Positions 25,694 through 35,076 of a stretch of DNA of 64,000 bases are shown here, one piece after another (position 1 is the stretch's first letter; the number at the start of each line of letters is the position of its first letter). The DNA comes from Bacteroidota bacterium. GTDB taxonomy: Bacteria; Bacteroidota; Bacteroidia; Chitinophagales; Chitinophagaceae. The notes under the pieces are model-generated. The model saw only the letters and a program-made list of their open reading frames with translations. It was not told where the DNA came from and made no database searches. A program made the position numbers and the translations under genes. The stretch spans positions 10,623 to 74,622 of the forward strand of contig JAEZLJ010000131.1 in the NCBI GenBank assembly GCA_023415275.1. Reading direction: 5' to 3'.

Positions 25694-26380
25694 ATGCGTT
25701 TTATTTATCTGTACTTTTTAATAATCCTGATGTTGGTTGGTTTCTCTGGTGCTATCGCACAGGATACCCTACCAAAATTTTCTGTCAGAAATGCGGGGAG
25801 CAATCGAATTATTATTGGTTGGGTAAACAATTATCCTGTTACCAAACAAATTTCGATTCAACGATCATTTGATAGTTTAAAAAATTATAAAACCATTTTA
25901 AGTGTTGCAGATCCAAGCGCGATACAAAATGGTTTTGCTGATACAAAAGCTGCAAATGACCATATGTTTTACAGGCTATTTATCAACCTGGATAAAGGAG
26001 AGTTTTTTGTTACTCAACCAAAAAAACCTTTCATCGACTCCTCTGTGATTTTAACTCCGGTTGTAAACCAACCTAAATTTAAAGAAGACATAATAAATAA
26101 ACCTATTCCTAAAAAACCGGATTTTGTACCATCATTTTATGTGTATACTAATAAGGATGGATATGTTTTTATAAATCTGCCAGATGCTGACAAAAAGAAA
26201 TATCACATTAAGTTCTTTGAGGAAAATGACGACCTGCTATTTGAGATCAAAAGCATTAAAGAACCTGCTTTAACGCTTGATAAAACAAACTTTATACATT
26301 CAGGATGGTTTAAGTTTGAATTGTATAGCGATGAAAAATTAGTAGAAAAAAATAAGTTTTATCTTTCTAAGGAATTTTAA
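25694..26380 (+). CDS. Secreted protein of unknown function
   Basis: 228 residues with a signal peptide ending near FSGAIAQ. The mature N-terminal half (about 25-110) has a beta-rich pattern reminiscent of a fibronectin type III-like domain (IIIGWVNNYPVTKQISIQRS). The second half has strands such as FYVYTNKDGYVFINL. Family not recognised. It converges on lipB, and the stop codons overlap within TTAA at 26377-26380. Confidence 0.65.
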   Translation: MRFIYLYFLIILMLVGFSGAIAQDTLPKFSVRNAGSNRIIIGWVNNYPVTKQISIQRSFDSLKNYKTILSVADPSAIQNGFADTKAANDHMFYRLFINLDKGEFFVTQPKKPFIDSSVILTPVVNQPKFKEDIINKPIPKKPDFVPSFYVYTNKDGYVFINLPDADKKKYHIKFFEENDDLLFEIKSIKEPALTLDKTNFIHSGWFKFELYSDEKLVEKNKFYLSKEF

Positions 26381-27093
26381 GCAGCAATAACTTTCACATT
26401 AAATATTATTTCGAAATATTTGATGATCTTTTCTTTTACCGATGATACATCAATGGAATATCCTAGTTCCTCTTTCATTGAAGTGACTTTTTTATTTTCA
26501 ATGCCACATGGAATGATGTGATCAAAATACTTCAGGTCTGTATTTACATTTAGAGCAAATCCATGCATGGTAATCCACCTGCTACACCGAACACCCATTG
26601 CACAGATTTTACGTTCTTTACCCTTAATTGAGCTATCAATCCAAACACCTGTTTCTCCTTTAGATCTTTGTCCATCGATACCAAAATCTTTGAGAGTGAG
26701 AATAATTACTTCTTCTAAATCACGCAGATATCTCCCAATATCAGTATAGAAATTTTCAAGATCAAGAATAGGATATCCCACTATTTGTTCAGGACCGTGA
26801 AAGGTAATATCACCTCCCCTATTTGTATGGTAAAATTGTATTCCCATATTTATACGTTGGCTTTCACTGATCAAGACATGGTCAATCTTACCACTTTTAC
26901 CCAGGGTATAAACGGGAGGGTGCTCAACAAACAATAAATAATTTTGAGTACGTAGCTTTTCAGGGCCCTCTGAAAACTGACTTAAACCAGCTTTAATATC
27001 AAGGTTTCTTTTCAATAAATTTTCCTGATAATCCCAGGCTTCCTTATAATCCATGATCGCCAGGTCCCTGCATTCCACAATATTGGCATCCAT
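26377..27093 (-). CDS. lipB: Lipoyl(octanoyl) transferase
   Basis: 238 residues. Moves octanoate from acyl carrier protein to lipoyl domains of pyruvate and 2-oxoglutarate dehydrogenase complexes. Visible motifs are RGGDITFHGPEQIVGYPILD (about residues 85-104), the catalytic Lys in KICAMGV, TMHGFALNV, and the nucleophilic Cys in IIPCGI. Length is normal. Its TAnnTTTG box ends 4 bases before the ATG, so the leader is very short. It is divergent from the RluA-family gene. Confidence 0.93.
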   Translation of the reverse strand: MDANIVECRDLAIMDYKEAWDYQENLLKRNLDIKAGLSQFSEGPEKLRTQNYLLFVEHPPVYTLGKSGKIDHVLISESQRINMGIQFYHTNRGGDITFHGPEQIVGYPILDLENFYTDIGRYLRDLEEVIILTLKDFGIDGQRSKGETGVWIDSSIKGKERKICAMGVRCSRWITMHGFALNVNTDLKYFDHIIPCGIENKKVTSMKEELGYSIDVSSVKEKIIKYFEIIFNVKVIAA

Positions 27094-27097
27094 ATCT

Positions 27098-27129
27098 CAA
27101 AAATACCAACTTTACTCCCTTTATTTTTG
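27098..27129. promoter_or_regulatory. Divergent -7 elements for lipB and the pseudouridine synthase gene
   Basis: Minus strand TATTTTTG at 27098-27105 faces lipB; plus strand TATTTTTG at 27122-27129 faces the synthase gene. Both match TAnnTTTG and lie within 4-7 bases of the start codons. No -33 boxes are clear. Confidence 0.45.
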
Positions 27130-27135
27130 CATTAT

Positions 27136-28194
27136 ATGGATAAGGAACCATTGAACCCCTTAAATGAGGAACAGCAGGAGAATAATGATGAACTCTATGA
27201 AAGATTCATTTTCACTATAGATAAAGGTCAGGAGCCGTTTCGTATTGATAAGTTTCTAATGAATCGCCTGGAAGGGGCGACAAGAAATAAACTTCAACGT
27301 GCTATCAATACCGGCCTGGTATTGGTAAACAATAAGGAAGTTAAACAAAACTATAAGGTGAAGCCATTTGATCAAATTGTAATATATTCTGATCTTTCAC
27401 CTGAATCAACAGAAATTGTACCTGAAAAAATTCCTTTAAATATTGTTTTTGAGGACGATGATATCATTATTGTGAATAAACCTGCAGGAATGGTAGTTCA
27501 TCCCGGAAGTGGAAATTATAATGGTACTCTTCTCAATGGTATTGCATGGTATCTTCAACAAAAGAGCCCAAATATTACGGAAGACATATTGCCCCGCTTT
27601 GGCCTTGTTCACAGAATTGACAAAAATACCAGTGGATTATTAGTACTGGCAAAGAATGATAAAGCGATGCGCCACCTGGCAAAACAATTTTATGACCATA
27701 CCGTAAAAAGAAAATATATGGCACTGGTCTGGGGTGACATTCAAAATGATTCCGGAACTGTCATAGCAAATGTAGGTCGCAATTTAAGGTATAGAAAACT
27801 ATTTGAAGCGTACCCTGAAGGGGATCATGGGAAAGAAGCTATAACTCATTATTCGGTTTTAGAAAGATTTAATTATGTAACCTTGGTGCAATGCATTTTG
27901 GAAACAGGAAGGACACACCAGATAAGGGTACATATGAAGCACATAGGCCATCCTTTGTTTAACGATGACTTTTATGGAGGTGACAAAATTGTAAAAGGAA
28001 CCATTTTCAGCAAGTATAAACAGTTTGTTGATAATTGCTTTATGGTTTGCCAAAGACAAGCCTTACATGCAAAAACACTTGGTTTTATTCACCCTGGAAC
28101 AGGTGAAGAAGTTTTTTTTGAAACAGAGCTACCGAAAGATATAAGCGAAGTGATTGAAAAATGGAGAGGCTATGTTAAAACAATTAAGGTTTAA
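27136..28194 (+). CDS. RluA/RluD-family 23S rRNA pseudouridine synthase
   Basis: 352 residues from ATG at 27136 (a TTG three codons upstream is less likely). N-terminal S4 RNA-binding domain (about 25-85: FRIDKFLMNRLEGATRNKLQ), then the catalytic domain with HRIDKNTSGLLVLAKND carrying the catalytic Asp, VVHPGSGNYNGTL and ETGRTHQIRVHMKHIGHP. It isomerises specific uridines in 23S rRNA, probably the RluD sites, but the target is inferred. Confidence 0.92.
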   Translation: MDKEPLNPLNEEQQENNDELYERFIFTIDKGQEPFRIDKFLMNRLEGATRNKLQRAINTGLVLVNNKEVKQNYKVKPFDQIVIYSDLSPESTEIVPEKIPLNIVFEDDDIIIVNKPAGMVVHPGSGNYNGTLLNGIAWYLQQKSPNITEDILPRFGLVHRIDKNTSGLLVLAKNDKAMRHLAKQFYDHTVKRKYMALVWGDIQNDSGTVIANVGRNLRYRKLFEAYPEGDHGKEAITHYSVLERFNYVTLVQCILETGRTHQIRVHMKHIGHPLFNDDFYGGDKIVKGTIFSKYKQFVDNCFMVCQRQALHAKTLGFIHPGTGEEVFFETELPKDISEVIEKWRGYVKTIKV

Positions 28195-28205
28195 TGAGTA
28201 GTTAA

Positions 28206-29126
28206 TCACTCTTTTTTAAAATCATATAAAGTAGCTGTAAAAGTTCCTCTTTCTCTTTTTTTGAAAAGCACTTTCCAATCACCTTTATATCGTAGTACCT
28301 GGGGAATCAGCCATTCCCCAAATTTTGTCATTTCCACTTCCATGTGTACATTAAAATCATAAACAGGAGTATTATAACTCAGATCATAATTCCTACCTAC
28401 TATTTCCATGGTTTTAGCGTTAAACCATGTGGTTATGTTATCAAAAACAATCTTGTTCCTATCTGAATTTTTTAGGCCTTCTTTTGCTCTAATAGTAAAT
28501 ACATAGCAATTCTGTCCACTCATTTCTCCCATATCTATCAGGTAATCATAGTACCTGAACATACCCGGATCAAAAATATCCACCTTATCTCCCATAAAAG
28601 GTATTCCAGGAATCTTTTTACCAGGATCAAAAAATAGCATTTTTAATTGTTCCTTATGTTTCGCAAGACCGGATTTATCCTTAATACTCCGCTCTATTCC
28701 GTGAACTATATTATTTTCATTGCAAATTTTTCCAGTGGTAAAAAAAAGGCTTGAATATAAAGCAGCTGTATAATATTCCATTATTTCGCCCTGCATTTGT
28801 TCTTGTAAGACCTCCATTGTACGGCAACCATCAACCCTATGTTGCCTGGTTTTACTATTCAGGGATGCAATTATTTGCCCCGATTTATCCATCATCCTAA
28901 TGTCATTTATGGATGTATATCCAACCAGGTGTAGTGTTCTAAAAGCCTTATAAAAGCTGGAGTCTTCCTTAACTCTCCTGAGAAAGTTCATAACATTAAG
29001 GTCGTTGCGGATAACAACCTCGCTCATAACGGTTACTTTACTTAAAGTATTTATTTCTGATGTATCGCTTTGCCCAAAACAGGATATTGTAATGAAACAA
29101 AAAAGTAATCTTATAATATTTACCAT
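28206..29126 (-). CDS. Secreted protein of unknown function
   Basis: 306 residues from ATG at 29126 (MVNIIRLLFCFITISCFGQS), a signal peptide; an upstream TTG is less likely. The protein has a helical early part (about 35-70), then beta-strand-rich segments. Family not recognised; it resembles the lone secreted proteins common in Bacteroidota. It converges on the pseudouridine synthase gene with an 11-base gap and is followed on the far side by def. Confidence 0.6.
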   Translation of the reverse strand: MVNIIRLLFCFITISCFGQSDTSEINTLSKVTVMSEVVIRNDLNVMNFLRRVKEDSSFYKAFRTLHLVGYTSINDIRMMDKSGQIIASLNSKTRQHRVDGCRTMEVLQEQMQGEIMEYYTAALYSSLFFTTGKICNENNIVHGIERSIKDKSGLAKHKEQLKMLFFDPGKKIPGIPFMGDKVDIFDPGMFRYYDYLIDMGEMSGQNCYVFTIRAKEGLKNSDRNKIVFDNITTWFNAKTMEIVGRNYDLSYNTPVYDFNVHMEVEMTKFGEWLIPQVLRYKGDWKVLFKKRERGTFTATLYDFKKE

Positions 29127-29185
29127 AATTGAATGCAAAGAACCATAGCATCATATGGAATGATATCCATTTTTCTTTAAAATAA

Positions 29186-29770
29186 CTATTTTGAAAAAGA
29201 CATTTTATAATCCACTTTTATATTTCCCCTGGAGATGTCATCGAGTTTTCTTTTGAGCAACTTTCTTTTTAATGGCGACAGGTAATCAATAAAGAGTTTT
29301 CCATCAATATGATCATATTCATGGAGGATGATCCGGGCAGTAACGCCATTAAATGTTTTAGTATGTTTCTTAAAGTTTTGATCCATGTATTCAAGGGTTA
29401 CTTCTTCAGCCCGATAAATGTCTTCCCTGATCTTTGGAATGCTTAAACATCCTTCATTATATGCCCAATCATCACCAAGTTCTTCAATAACATGAGCATT
29501 AATGAAAACTTGTTTAATTCCCGGAGCATCTGGATAATTTTCCTCTTCCCTATCTTTTTCATCCATATTAGCAAATATCTGGGCACTATCCATTACAAAA
29601 AGCCTGATGTCCCGACCTATTTGAGGAGCTGCAAGGCCAACGCCATTACTGGCGTACATAGTCTCCCACATATCTTCAATTAATTTGTCCAGGTTAGGAT
29701 AGTTGGCCTCAATATCATTTCCTACTTTTCGTAAAATAGGATTGCCATAAGCTACTATAGGTAAAATCAT
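29186..29770 (-). CDS. def: Peptide deformylase
   Basis: 194 residues. Removes the formyl group from the N-terminal methionine of new proteins. The three deformylase motifs are clear: GVGLAAPQIG (about 42-51), EGCLSIP (about 107-113), and HEYDHIDG (about 150-157), with Cys and two His as metal ligands. Length is normal. It probably shares a transcript with the leftward genes around it, though the upstream gap to ruvX is 80 bases. Confidence 0.95.
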   Translation of the reverse strand: MILPIVAYGNPILRKVGNDIEANYPNLDKLIEDMWETMYASNGVGLAAPQIGRDIRLFVMDSAQIFANMDEKDREEENYPDAPGIKQVFINAHVIEELGDDWAYNEGCLSIPKIREDIYRAEEVTLEYMDQNFKKHTKTFNGVTARIILHEYDHIDGKLFIDYLSPLKRKLLKRKLDDISRGNIKVDYKMSFSK

Positions 29771-29850
29771 TGTTATTAATTTGTATATGTTCCAGGCACA
29801 AAAATAAAGTAATGACCAATGCCAGAAACTCCTTGTAAACCTATTAACAG

Positions 29851-30267
29851 TTAATGTTGGTTGTATTGCATAAATTCCTGAAGAAGAATAGTGGCGGCTA
29901 TCTCATCTACAGTTTCTTTTACTTGCCTTTGTTTTTTATTTAGCCCCATATCAATCATTGCCTGAGAAGCTAATTTGGAAGTAAATCTTTCATCAACTTC
30001 ATGGATAGGAATGGAAGGAAAGAATTTTTTGAATGCTATTATAAACTTCTGTACAAAAGGGGTTGCATGTGTAGCAGTGTCATTCCAATTTACAGGCATT
30101 CCAATAATTACCCTTTCCACCTGTTCTTTATTGAAATATTCCTTTAAAAAGCCAATCAGTTTCGGTGTCTCCACTGTTGTTAGGCCGGAAGCTATAATTT
30201 TCAAGGGGTCAGAAACAGCAATTCCGCTTCTAACTTTACCATAATCTATTGCTAGTAACCTACCCAT
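29851..30267 (-). CDS. ruvX: Putative pre-16S rRNA nuclease / Holliday junction resolvase-like protein RuvX (YqgF)
   Basis: 138 residues from ATG at 30267 (MGRLLAIDYGKVRSGIAVSD), the canonical YqgF N-terminus with a catalytic Asp in DYG. The frame extends 29 codons upstream through a hydrophobic, unsupported stretch; the shorter start matches the family length (about 135-150). An RNase H-like fold with further acidic residues in HEVDERFTS and DEIAATILLQ. Known role: final 16S rRNA 5'-end maturation. Confidence 0.88.
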   Translation of the reverse strand: MGRLLAIDYGKVRSGIAVSDPLKIIASGLTTVETPKLIGFLKEYFNKEQVERVIIGMPVNWNDTATHATPFVQKFIIAFKKFFPSIPIHEVDERFTSKLASQAMIDMGLNKKQRQVKETVDEIAATILLQEFMQYNQH

Positions 30268-30310
30268 AATTAAACCTAATAAAACAAGATAGATAAAATC
30301 AACAAGTAAT

Positions 30311-31219
30311 TTATTTAACAAATAAGTCAGATATAACAAATACGGCAAAAACAACGCTGGCTATACCATTCATTGTCATAAATGCTAGGTTCACTCTCCT
30401 AAGATCATTAGGCTTAACAATTGAGTGTTGATAAACCAGGCAAATTCCAAATACTAATACACCAAGCCAATACAGCCAGCCAAAGAATCCTAATTTACCT
30501 GCAAGAACTACGGTTGCCAAACTCAGCAGATGCAATATTTCTGAAATTCTTAATCCACTTTCCTTACCCAAGACGGCTGGAATCGAATAAAGACTTTGAG
30601 ATTGATCAAATTCCACATCCTGTAATGCATAAATAATATCAAAACCACTTACCCAAAATAATACTGCGAATGAAAAAAGAATTGGTAACCAGTGAAAGCT
30701 TCCGGTAACAGCTAAATATGCCCCTATAGGTGCTAAAGCCAAACCTATACCCAGAATAATGTGACATAAGGCAGTAAAACGTTTCGTATAACTGTAACCT
30801 AAAACCACAATAAGTGCTACGGGAGATAAGTAAAAACACAAATGGTTTATAAAATAGGTAGTAAGAATAAATAAGCCACAATTAAATATGGTAAAAATTA
30901 AGGCATTTGAAGGGGTAATAATACCCTTGGGTATTTCCCTGATTTCAGTCCTCGGATTCAATGCATCCCATTTATAATCAAGGTACCGGTTAAAGGCCAT
31001 TGCGGCGCTCCTGGCGAATACCATACACAGGATTACGAGACCAAGTTTAAGCAAAATGAAATCCCATTCAATATTTATAGGAAATATCCTTGTATGCCAG
31101 CCTGGAACGATCGATGTAAAATCAGCGATTCCTAAAAAATAACCAATCAAGGCAAAAGGCATTGCAAAGATGGTGTGGGAAAATTTTATTAAAGAGAGAT
31201 AATTTTTTATACTATTCAT
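30311..31219 (-). CDS. UbiA-family polyprenyltransferase (UbiA/MqnP-like)
   Basis: 302 residues, integral membrane, about eight hydrophobic segments. The Asp-rich active-site motifs are visible: AFNRYLDYKWDALNPRT (about residues 74-90) and QDVEFDQ (about 200). It attaches a polyprenyl tail to an aromatic acid in quinone synthesis. Bacteroidota use menaquinone, so an MqnP role (futalosine route) fits better than ubiquinone; no other quinone genes lie nearby. It is the gene upstream of ruvX with a 43-base gap. Confidence 0.85.
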   Translation of the reverse strand: MNSIKNYLSLIKFSHTIFAMPFALIGYFLGIADFTSIVPGWHTRIFPINIEWDFILLKLGLVILCMVFARSAAMAFNRYLDYKWDALNPRTEIREIPKGIITPSNALIFTIFNCGLFILTTYFINHLCFYLSPVALIVVLGYSYTKRFTALCHIILGIGLALAPIGAYLAVTGSFHWLPILFSFAVLFWVSGFDIIYALQDVEFDQSQSLYSIPAVLGKESGLRISEILHLLSLATVVLAGKLGFFGWLYWLGVLVFGICLVYQHSIVKPNDLRRVNLAFMTMNGIASVVFAVFVISDLFVK

Positions 31220-31301
31220 AAGGAAGTTGCAAAGGTAATTTCAATTTTTTCAGCAAGACTTGTGATTTGAATAATTGAAAACTATGAGAAAAATCATGAT
31301 A

Positions 31302-31844
31302 TTATTTCCCTTTTGCTTTTTGTAGCTTATTCCTTACAAGTTCCCAAAGAACTACCCCTGCTGCCACTGAAACATTTAGAGAGTGTTTCATCCCAAATTG
31401 TGGAATTTCCAGGCATCCATCACAATTTTCTATGGTTGTTTGTTCAACTCCTGTAACCTCATTGCCAAAAACTACAGCAAGCTTGCCTTCAAATTGCTGA
31501 ATATCATCCAATTTTAAACTATTTATAGCCTGTTCTACTGCAAAAATTCGATATCCTTGTTGTCGCAATTCCTCTAAAGCACTATTTACATTGTTAAAAT
31601 GTTTCCAATGTACGGTTTCATCGGCGCCGAGAGCTGTTTTTCTGATCTCCTTATGGGGAGGATAAGCAGTATAGCCGCATAGATAAATAGCTTCGATTAA
31701 AAAAGCATCAGCTGTACGAAAAATGCTGCCCACATTATATGCACTCCTAACGTTTTCCAAAACAGCTACAATAGGCATTTTAGCTGATTCCCTGAATTCT
31801 TCAACTGATTTACGATTCAATTCTTTCATTGACAGTTTTCTCAC
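31302..31844 (-). CDS. SpoU/TrmH-family RNA methyltransferase
   Basis: 180 residues. SPOUT-fold 2'-O-methyltransferase with the three family motifs: NVRSAYNVGSIFRTADAF (about 30-47), VVFGNEVTGV (about 128-137), and IPQFGMKHSLNVSVAAGV (about 150-167), which form the knotted SAM site. The start is GTG at 31844, giving MRKLSMKELNRKSVEEFRES, an N-terminus I recall as typical of Bacteroidota homologues; ATG five codons later is the alternative. Target RNA unknown. Confidence 0.85.
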   Translation of the reverse strand: MRKLSMKELNRKSVEEFRESAKMPIVAVLENVRSAYNVGSIFRTADAFLIEAIYLCGYTAYPPHKEIRKTALGADETVHWKHFNNVNSALEELRQQGYRIFAVEQAINSLKLDDIQQFEGKLAVVFGNEVTGVEQTTIENCDGCLEIPQFGMKHSLNVSVAAGVVLWELVRNKLQKAKGK

Positions 31845-31934
31845 CTAACTCAAAATTTTGCAGCAAAAGTAACCAGCCATTTCATTCGTGGATAAAAAGT
31901 CTGGTTATATAGGCAGATTTCCTAAAGTGGCACT

Positions 31935-31942
31935 TATTTTTG
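31935..31942 (+). promoter_or_regulatory. Candidate -7 element for mutS
   Basis: TATTTTTG (TAnnTTTG) 10 bases before the mutS ATG. No -33 TTTG is seen at the right distance. Confidence 0.4.
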
Positions 31943-31952
31943 CCTGAATCAC

Positions 31953-34550
31953 ATGAGCAAAGCACAAACTTCCGAAACACCTTTAATGCAGCAGCATAAA
32001 GCCATCAAAGCGAAATATCCAGATGCTGTTCTTTTATTCCGGGTGGGAGATTTCTATGAAACATTTGGCAGCGATGCTGTGATTGCTTCACAGGTACTAG
32101 GAATTACACTTACCAAGAGAAACAATGGCTCTGCTTCTGAAAATGAGCTTGCAGGTTTCCCGCATCACGCCCTGGATACCTACCTTCATAAGCTGGTTAA
32201 GGCAGGATACCGGGTGGCAATATGCGATCAATTAGAGGATCCTAAAACCGTAAAAGGTATCGTGAAGCGGGGAGTTACAGAAATGGTTACCCCCGGAACA
32301 GCTACTAATGATAAATTGCTGGACCTGAGTTCTAATAACTTCCTGGCAGCTTTGCATATCCATGATGAAAAGTATGGGATGGCCTTTCTCGACATTTCAA
32401 CGGGTGAATTTCTCATCTCAGAAGGTGATAAAGAATATACTGATAAACTATTGAGTGGGTTTAAACCTGCAGAAATCATCTTTCAACGTCACCAGCAAAA
32501 AAAGTTCAAAGAGGAATTCGGATCACGTTATTATACTTATACACTTGATGAGTGGATTTTCCAGCAATCATACGCTGAGGAAAGTCTTTTAAAGCATTTT
32601 GGGACCCATTCCCTTAAAGGTTTTGGGGTGGAAGACCTGAATTTAGGCCTTGTGGCAGCAGGGGCTATCTTACATTACTTAAAAGAAACAGAACATCCTA
32701 ACTTACAACATATAACTTCTATTCAGCGTCTTGAACAGAATGATTATCTATGGATGGATAAATTCACCATTCGCAATCTTGAATTGCTGTATAGTACTGT
32801 GGAGAATGGAAATACCCTGTTAAAAACTATTGACAATACCTGCACTCCAATGGGTGCACGTTTATTAAAAAGATGGGTGGTTTTTCCTTTAAAGGATATC
32901 CATAAGATCAATGAACGGTTAGATGTAGTAGAATTTCTTATTCTCCAAAGTGATCTTAGAAATAAATTTCTTCATGCGATGCGCCAGTGCGGCGACATGG
33001 AGAGGCTGGTTTCTAAAATACCATTAAAAAAGATCAATCCAAGAGAATTGCTACAATTAGCCAGAGCATTGCGACAGATTGATGTTATTAAGGAATTAGC
33101 CACCAATACTTCCAATGAATATCTGAAGCGGCTTGCAGACACCTTAAATCCTTGTCATTTTATAGCAGATAAGATTGTCAGGGAAATTATTGATAACCCA
33201 CCTGCTTTAACCAGTAAAGGCGGTTTTATCAATAAACAAGTCAATAAAGAATTAGATGAACTGAGAAATATTGCCCATCATGGCAAGGAATACCTGCTTC
33301 AACTACAACAAATAGAGGCAGATAAAACGGGAATATCTTCTTTAAAGATCAGTTACAACAATGTTTTTGGGTATTATCTTGAAGTTACCAACGCCCATAA
33401 AAGCAAAGTTCCTTCTGAATGGATGCGAAAACAAACTCTTGCCAACGCAGAAAGATACATAACACCAGAACTAAAAGAATATGAAGAGAAAATAGTTGGC
33501 GCAGAAGAAAAAATGCTTCACTTAGAGTTGCAATTATTTGATAATCTCATTAATGAATTGTTTGACTTTTTATCCAGTATCCAGATCAATGCCCAAATGA
33601 TAGCCACACTGGATTGCCTTACATGCTTTGCCAATAATTCACTACAGTATAATTATAAAAAGCCACAATTACATACAGGGAATGATCTAATTATAAAAAA
33701 CGGACGTCACCCCGTTATTGAAAGAACCCTTCCTCCCTCAGAGCCTTATATAGGAAACGATGTTAGTTTTAATAAAACAGATCAACAGATCATCATTCTT
33801 ACTGGTCCAAACATGAGTGGAAAGTCAGCCTTATTAAGGCAGACCGGGATCATTACCCTTATGGCTCACATGGGTAGTTTTGTTCCAGCGGATGAAGCCT
33901 TTATCTCTCTAACTGATAAAATCTTTACCAGGGTTGGAGCTTCCGATAATTTATCTGCCGGAGAATCAACCTTTATGGTGGAGATGAATGAAACCGCCTC
34001 CATAATTAATAATATTAGTAGCGGTTGTTTGATCCTACTTGATGAAATTGGAAGAGGTACTTCCACTTATGATGGAATTTCTATAGCCTGGAGCATTGCA
34101 GAATACCTGCATCATGCTCCTACCATGCCTAAAACTTTTTTTGCCACCCATTATCATGAATTGAACGAACTGGAAAACAAACTTCCAAGAGTCAAAAATT
34201 TCCATGTAACCAACAAGGAAATTGGTAACAGGATTATATTTCTTAGAAAATTAGCACCAGGAGGCAGTACACATAGCTTTGGAATACATGTTGCACGGAT
34301 GGCGGGTATGCCACCTGATCTTATAGAAAGAGCTAAAGAAGTTCTTGCACAATTGGAAGCGATGCATGCCGACGAAAAAATACAAAATATCAAATCCTTG
34401 TCTTCACCCAAATTACAATTAAGCATTTTTGATGCTCACTCCCAGACATTTGATGATATACGTAAAATGCTTGGTAATATTGATATCAACAGACTTACGC
34501 CGGTTGAAGCTCTCTTAAAACTTAACGAGATCAAAAATCTATTAAAATAG
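31953..34550 (+). CDS. mutS: DNA mismatch repair protein MutS
   Basis: 865 residues, full length. Recognises mismatches as a dimer and recruits MutL. The N-terminal mismatch-recognition motif FRVGDFYETF (Phe-x-Glu) is near residue 37. Connector and lever domains follow. The ABC ATPase domain has GPNMSGKS (Walker A, about 620), the STFMVEM signature, and LILLDEIGRGTST (Walker B, about 690-700), then the helix-turn-helix dimerisation region with GIHVARMAGMP. The C-terminal beta-clamp region is short. It is divergent from the methyltransferase gene. Confidence 0.97.
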   Translation: MSKAQTSETPLMQQHKAIKAKYPDAVLLFRVGDFYETFGSDAVIASQVLGITLTKRNNGSASENELAGFPHHALDTYLHKLVKAGYRVAICDQLEDPKTVKGIVKRGVTEMVTPGTATNDKLLDLSSNNFLAALHIHDEKYGMAFLDISTGEFLISEGDKEYTDKLLSGFKPAEIIFQRHQQKKFKEEFGSRYYTYTLDEWIFQQSYAEESLLKHFGTHSLKGFGVEDLNLGLVAAGAILHYLKETEHPNLQHITSIQRLEQNDYLWMDKFTIRNLELLYSTVENGNTLLKTIDNTCTPMGARLLKRWVVFPLKDIHKINERLDVVEFLILQSDLRNKFLHAMRQCGDMERLVSKIPLKKINPRELLQLARALRQIDVIKELATNTSNEYLKRLADTLNPCHFIADKIVREIIDNPPALTSKGGFINKQVNKELDELRNIAHHGKEYLLQLQQIEADKTGISSLKISYNNVFGYYLEVTNAHKSKVPSEWMRKQTLANAERYITPELKEYEEKIVGAEEKMLHLELQLFDNLINELFDFLSSIQINAQMIATLDCLTCFANNSLQYNYKKPQLHTGNDLIIKNGRHPVIERTLPPSEPYIGNDVSFNKTDQQIIILTGPNMSGKSALLRQTGIITLMAHMGSFVPADEAFISLTDKIFTRVGASDNLSAGESTFMVEMNETASIINNISSGCLILLDEIGRGTSTYDGISIAWSIAEYLHHAPTMPKTFFATHYHELNELENKLPRVKNFHVTNKEIGNRIIFLRKLAPGGSTHSFGIHVARMAGMPPDLIERAKEVLAQLEAMHADEKIQNIKSLSSPKLQLSIFDAHSQTFDDIRKMLGNIDINRLTPVEALLKLNEIKNLLK

Positions 34551-34603
34551 TTCAGATATTATAAGAAAAATGCTGTTCCGAGGACAATAATAATTTGAAA
34601 TGT

Positions 34604-35005
34604 TTATTTGCTGGGTGCATCGAACCAAACTCTTGATTCATTATCCCAATCACCATTATAATTAATATACAATTCCTCTCCTGCTTCTATTGCTATCACT
34701 GTTTTTATGGTAATAATTTGTTTCCTAAAATTCATTTCATATTCACAATTCGATCTATAGGAGTGATTGTATAATGGAATATAGCCTAATGCCATACAGC
34801 ATTCCTGTTTCTTTTCCCCCCATTCAAAAATATAATCATGCAGCAAGGTTTGATCAATAAAGGCCCTGTCCTTAGCGCTCATCACAATAACAGGAGCAAT
34901 TTCAATAACCATATTAGGTTTTAAAAAACTGCGTGTAAATACACCCCTGCCCTTATTCCCTGATTTTGCCACATATATATCCTCAGAAATAAAATTAATT
35001 GCCAC
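34604..35005 (-). CDS. Small SET-domain protein
   Basis: 133 residues, essentially one SET domain, starting with GTG at 35005 (no ATG fits). Visible family motifs are GRGVFTRSFLKPNMVIEIAP (first strands), NHSYRSNCEY (about 86-95, the SAM-binding N-H-S-x-x-x-N-C pattern), and GEELYINYN (catalytic Tyr region, about 115-123). SET domains methylate lysine residues. Bacterial single-domain forms are uncommon and their targets are mostly unknown. It converges on mutS and is divergent from mgtE. Confidence 0.85.
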   Translation of the reverse strand: MAINFISEDIYVAKSGNKGRGVFTRSFLKPNMVIEIAPVIVMSAKDRAFIDQTLLHDYIFEWGEKKQECCMALGYIPLYNHSYRSNCEYEMNFRKQIITIKTVIAIEAGEELYINYNGDWDNESRVWFDAPSK

Positions 35006-35063
35006 CAGATTGATTTTTCCACAAATTAATTTCAGTAAATCACATTGAGATATAATCCATCCC

Positions 35064-35071
35064 TAATTTTG
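35064..35071 (+). promoter_or_regulatory. Candidate -7 element for mgtE
   Basis: TAATTTTG (TAnnTTTG) ends 5 bases before the mgtE ATG, implying a leaderless or nearly leaderless mRNA. A poor -33 candidate (ATTG) lies upstream. Confidence 0.4.
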
Positions 35072-35076
35072 AAAAT

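Noticed and set aside
30268..30354. 29-codon upstream extension of ruvX
   Set aside because: Hydrophobic, unrelated to the YqgF family, and it overlaps the end of the UbiA-like gene.
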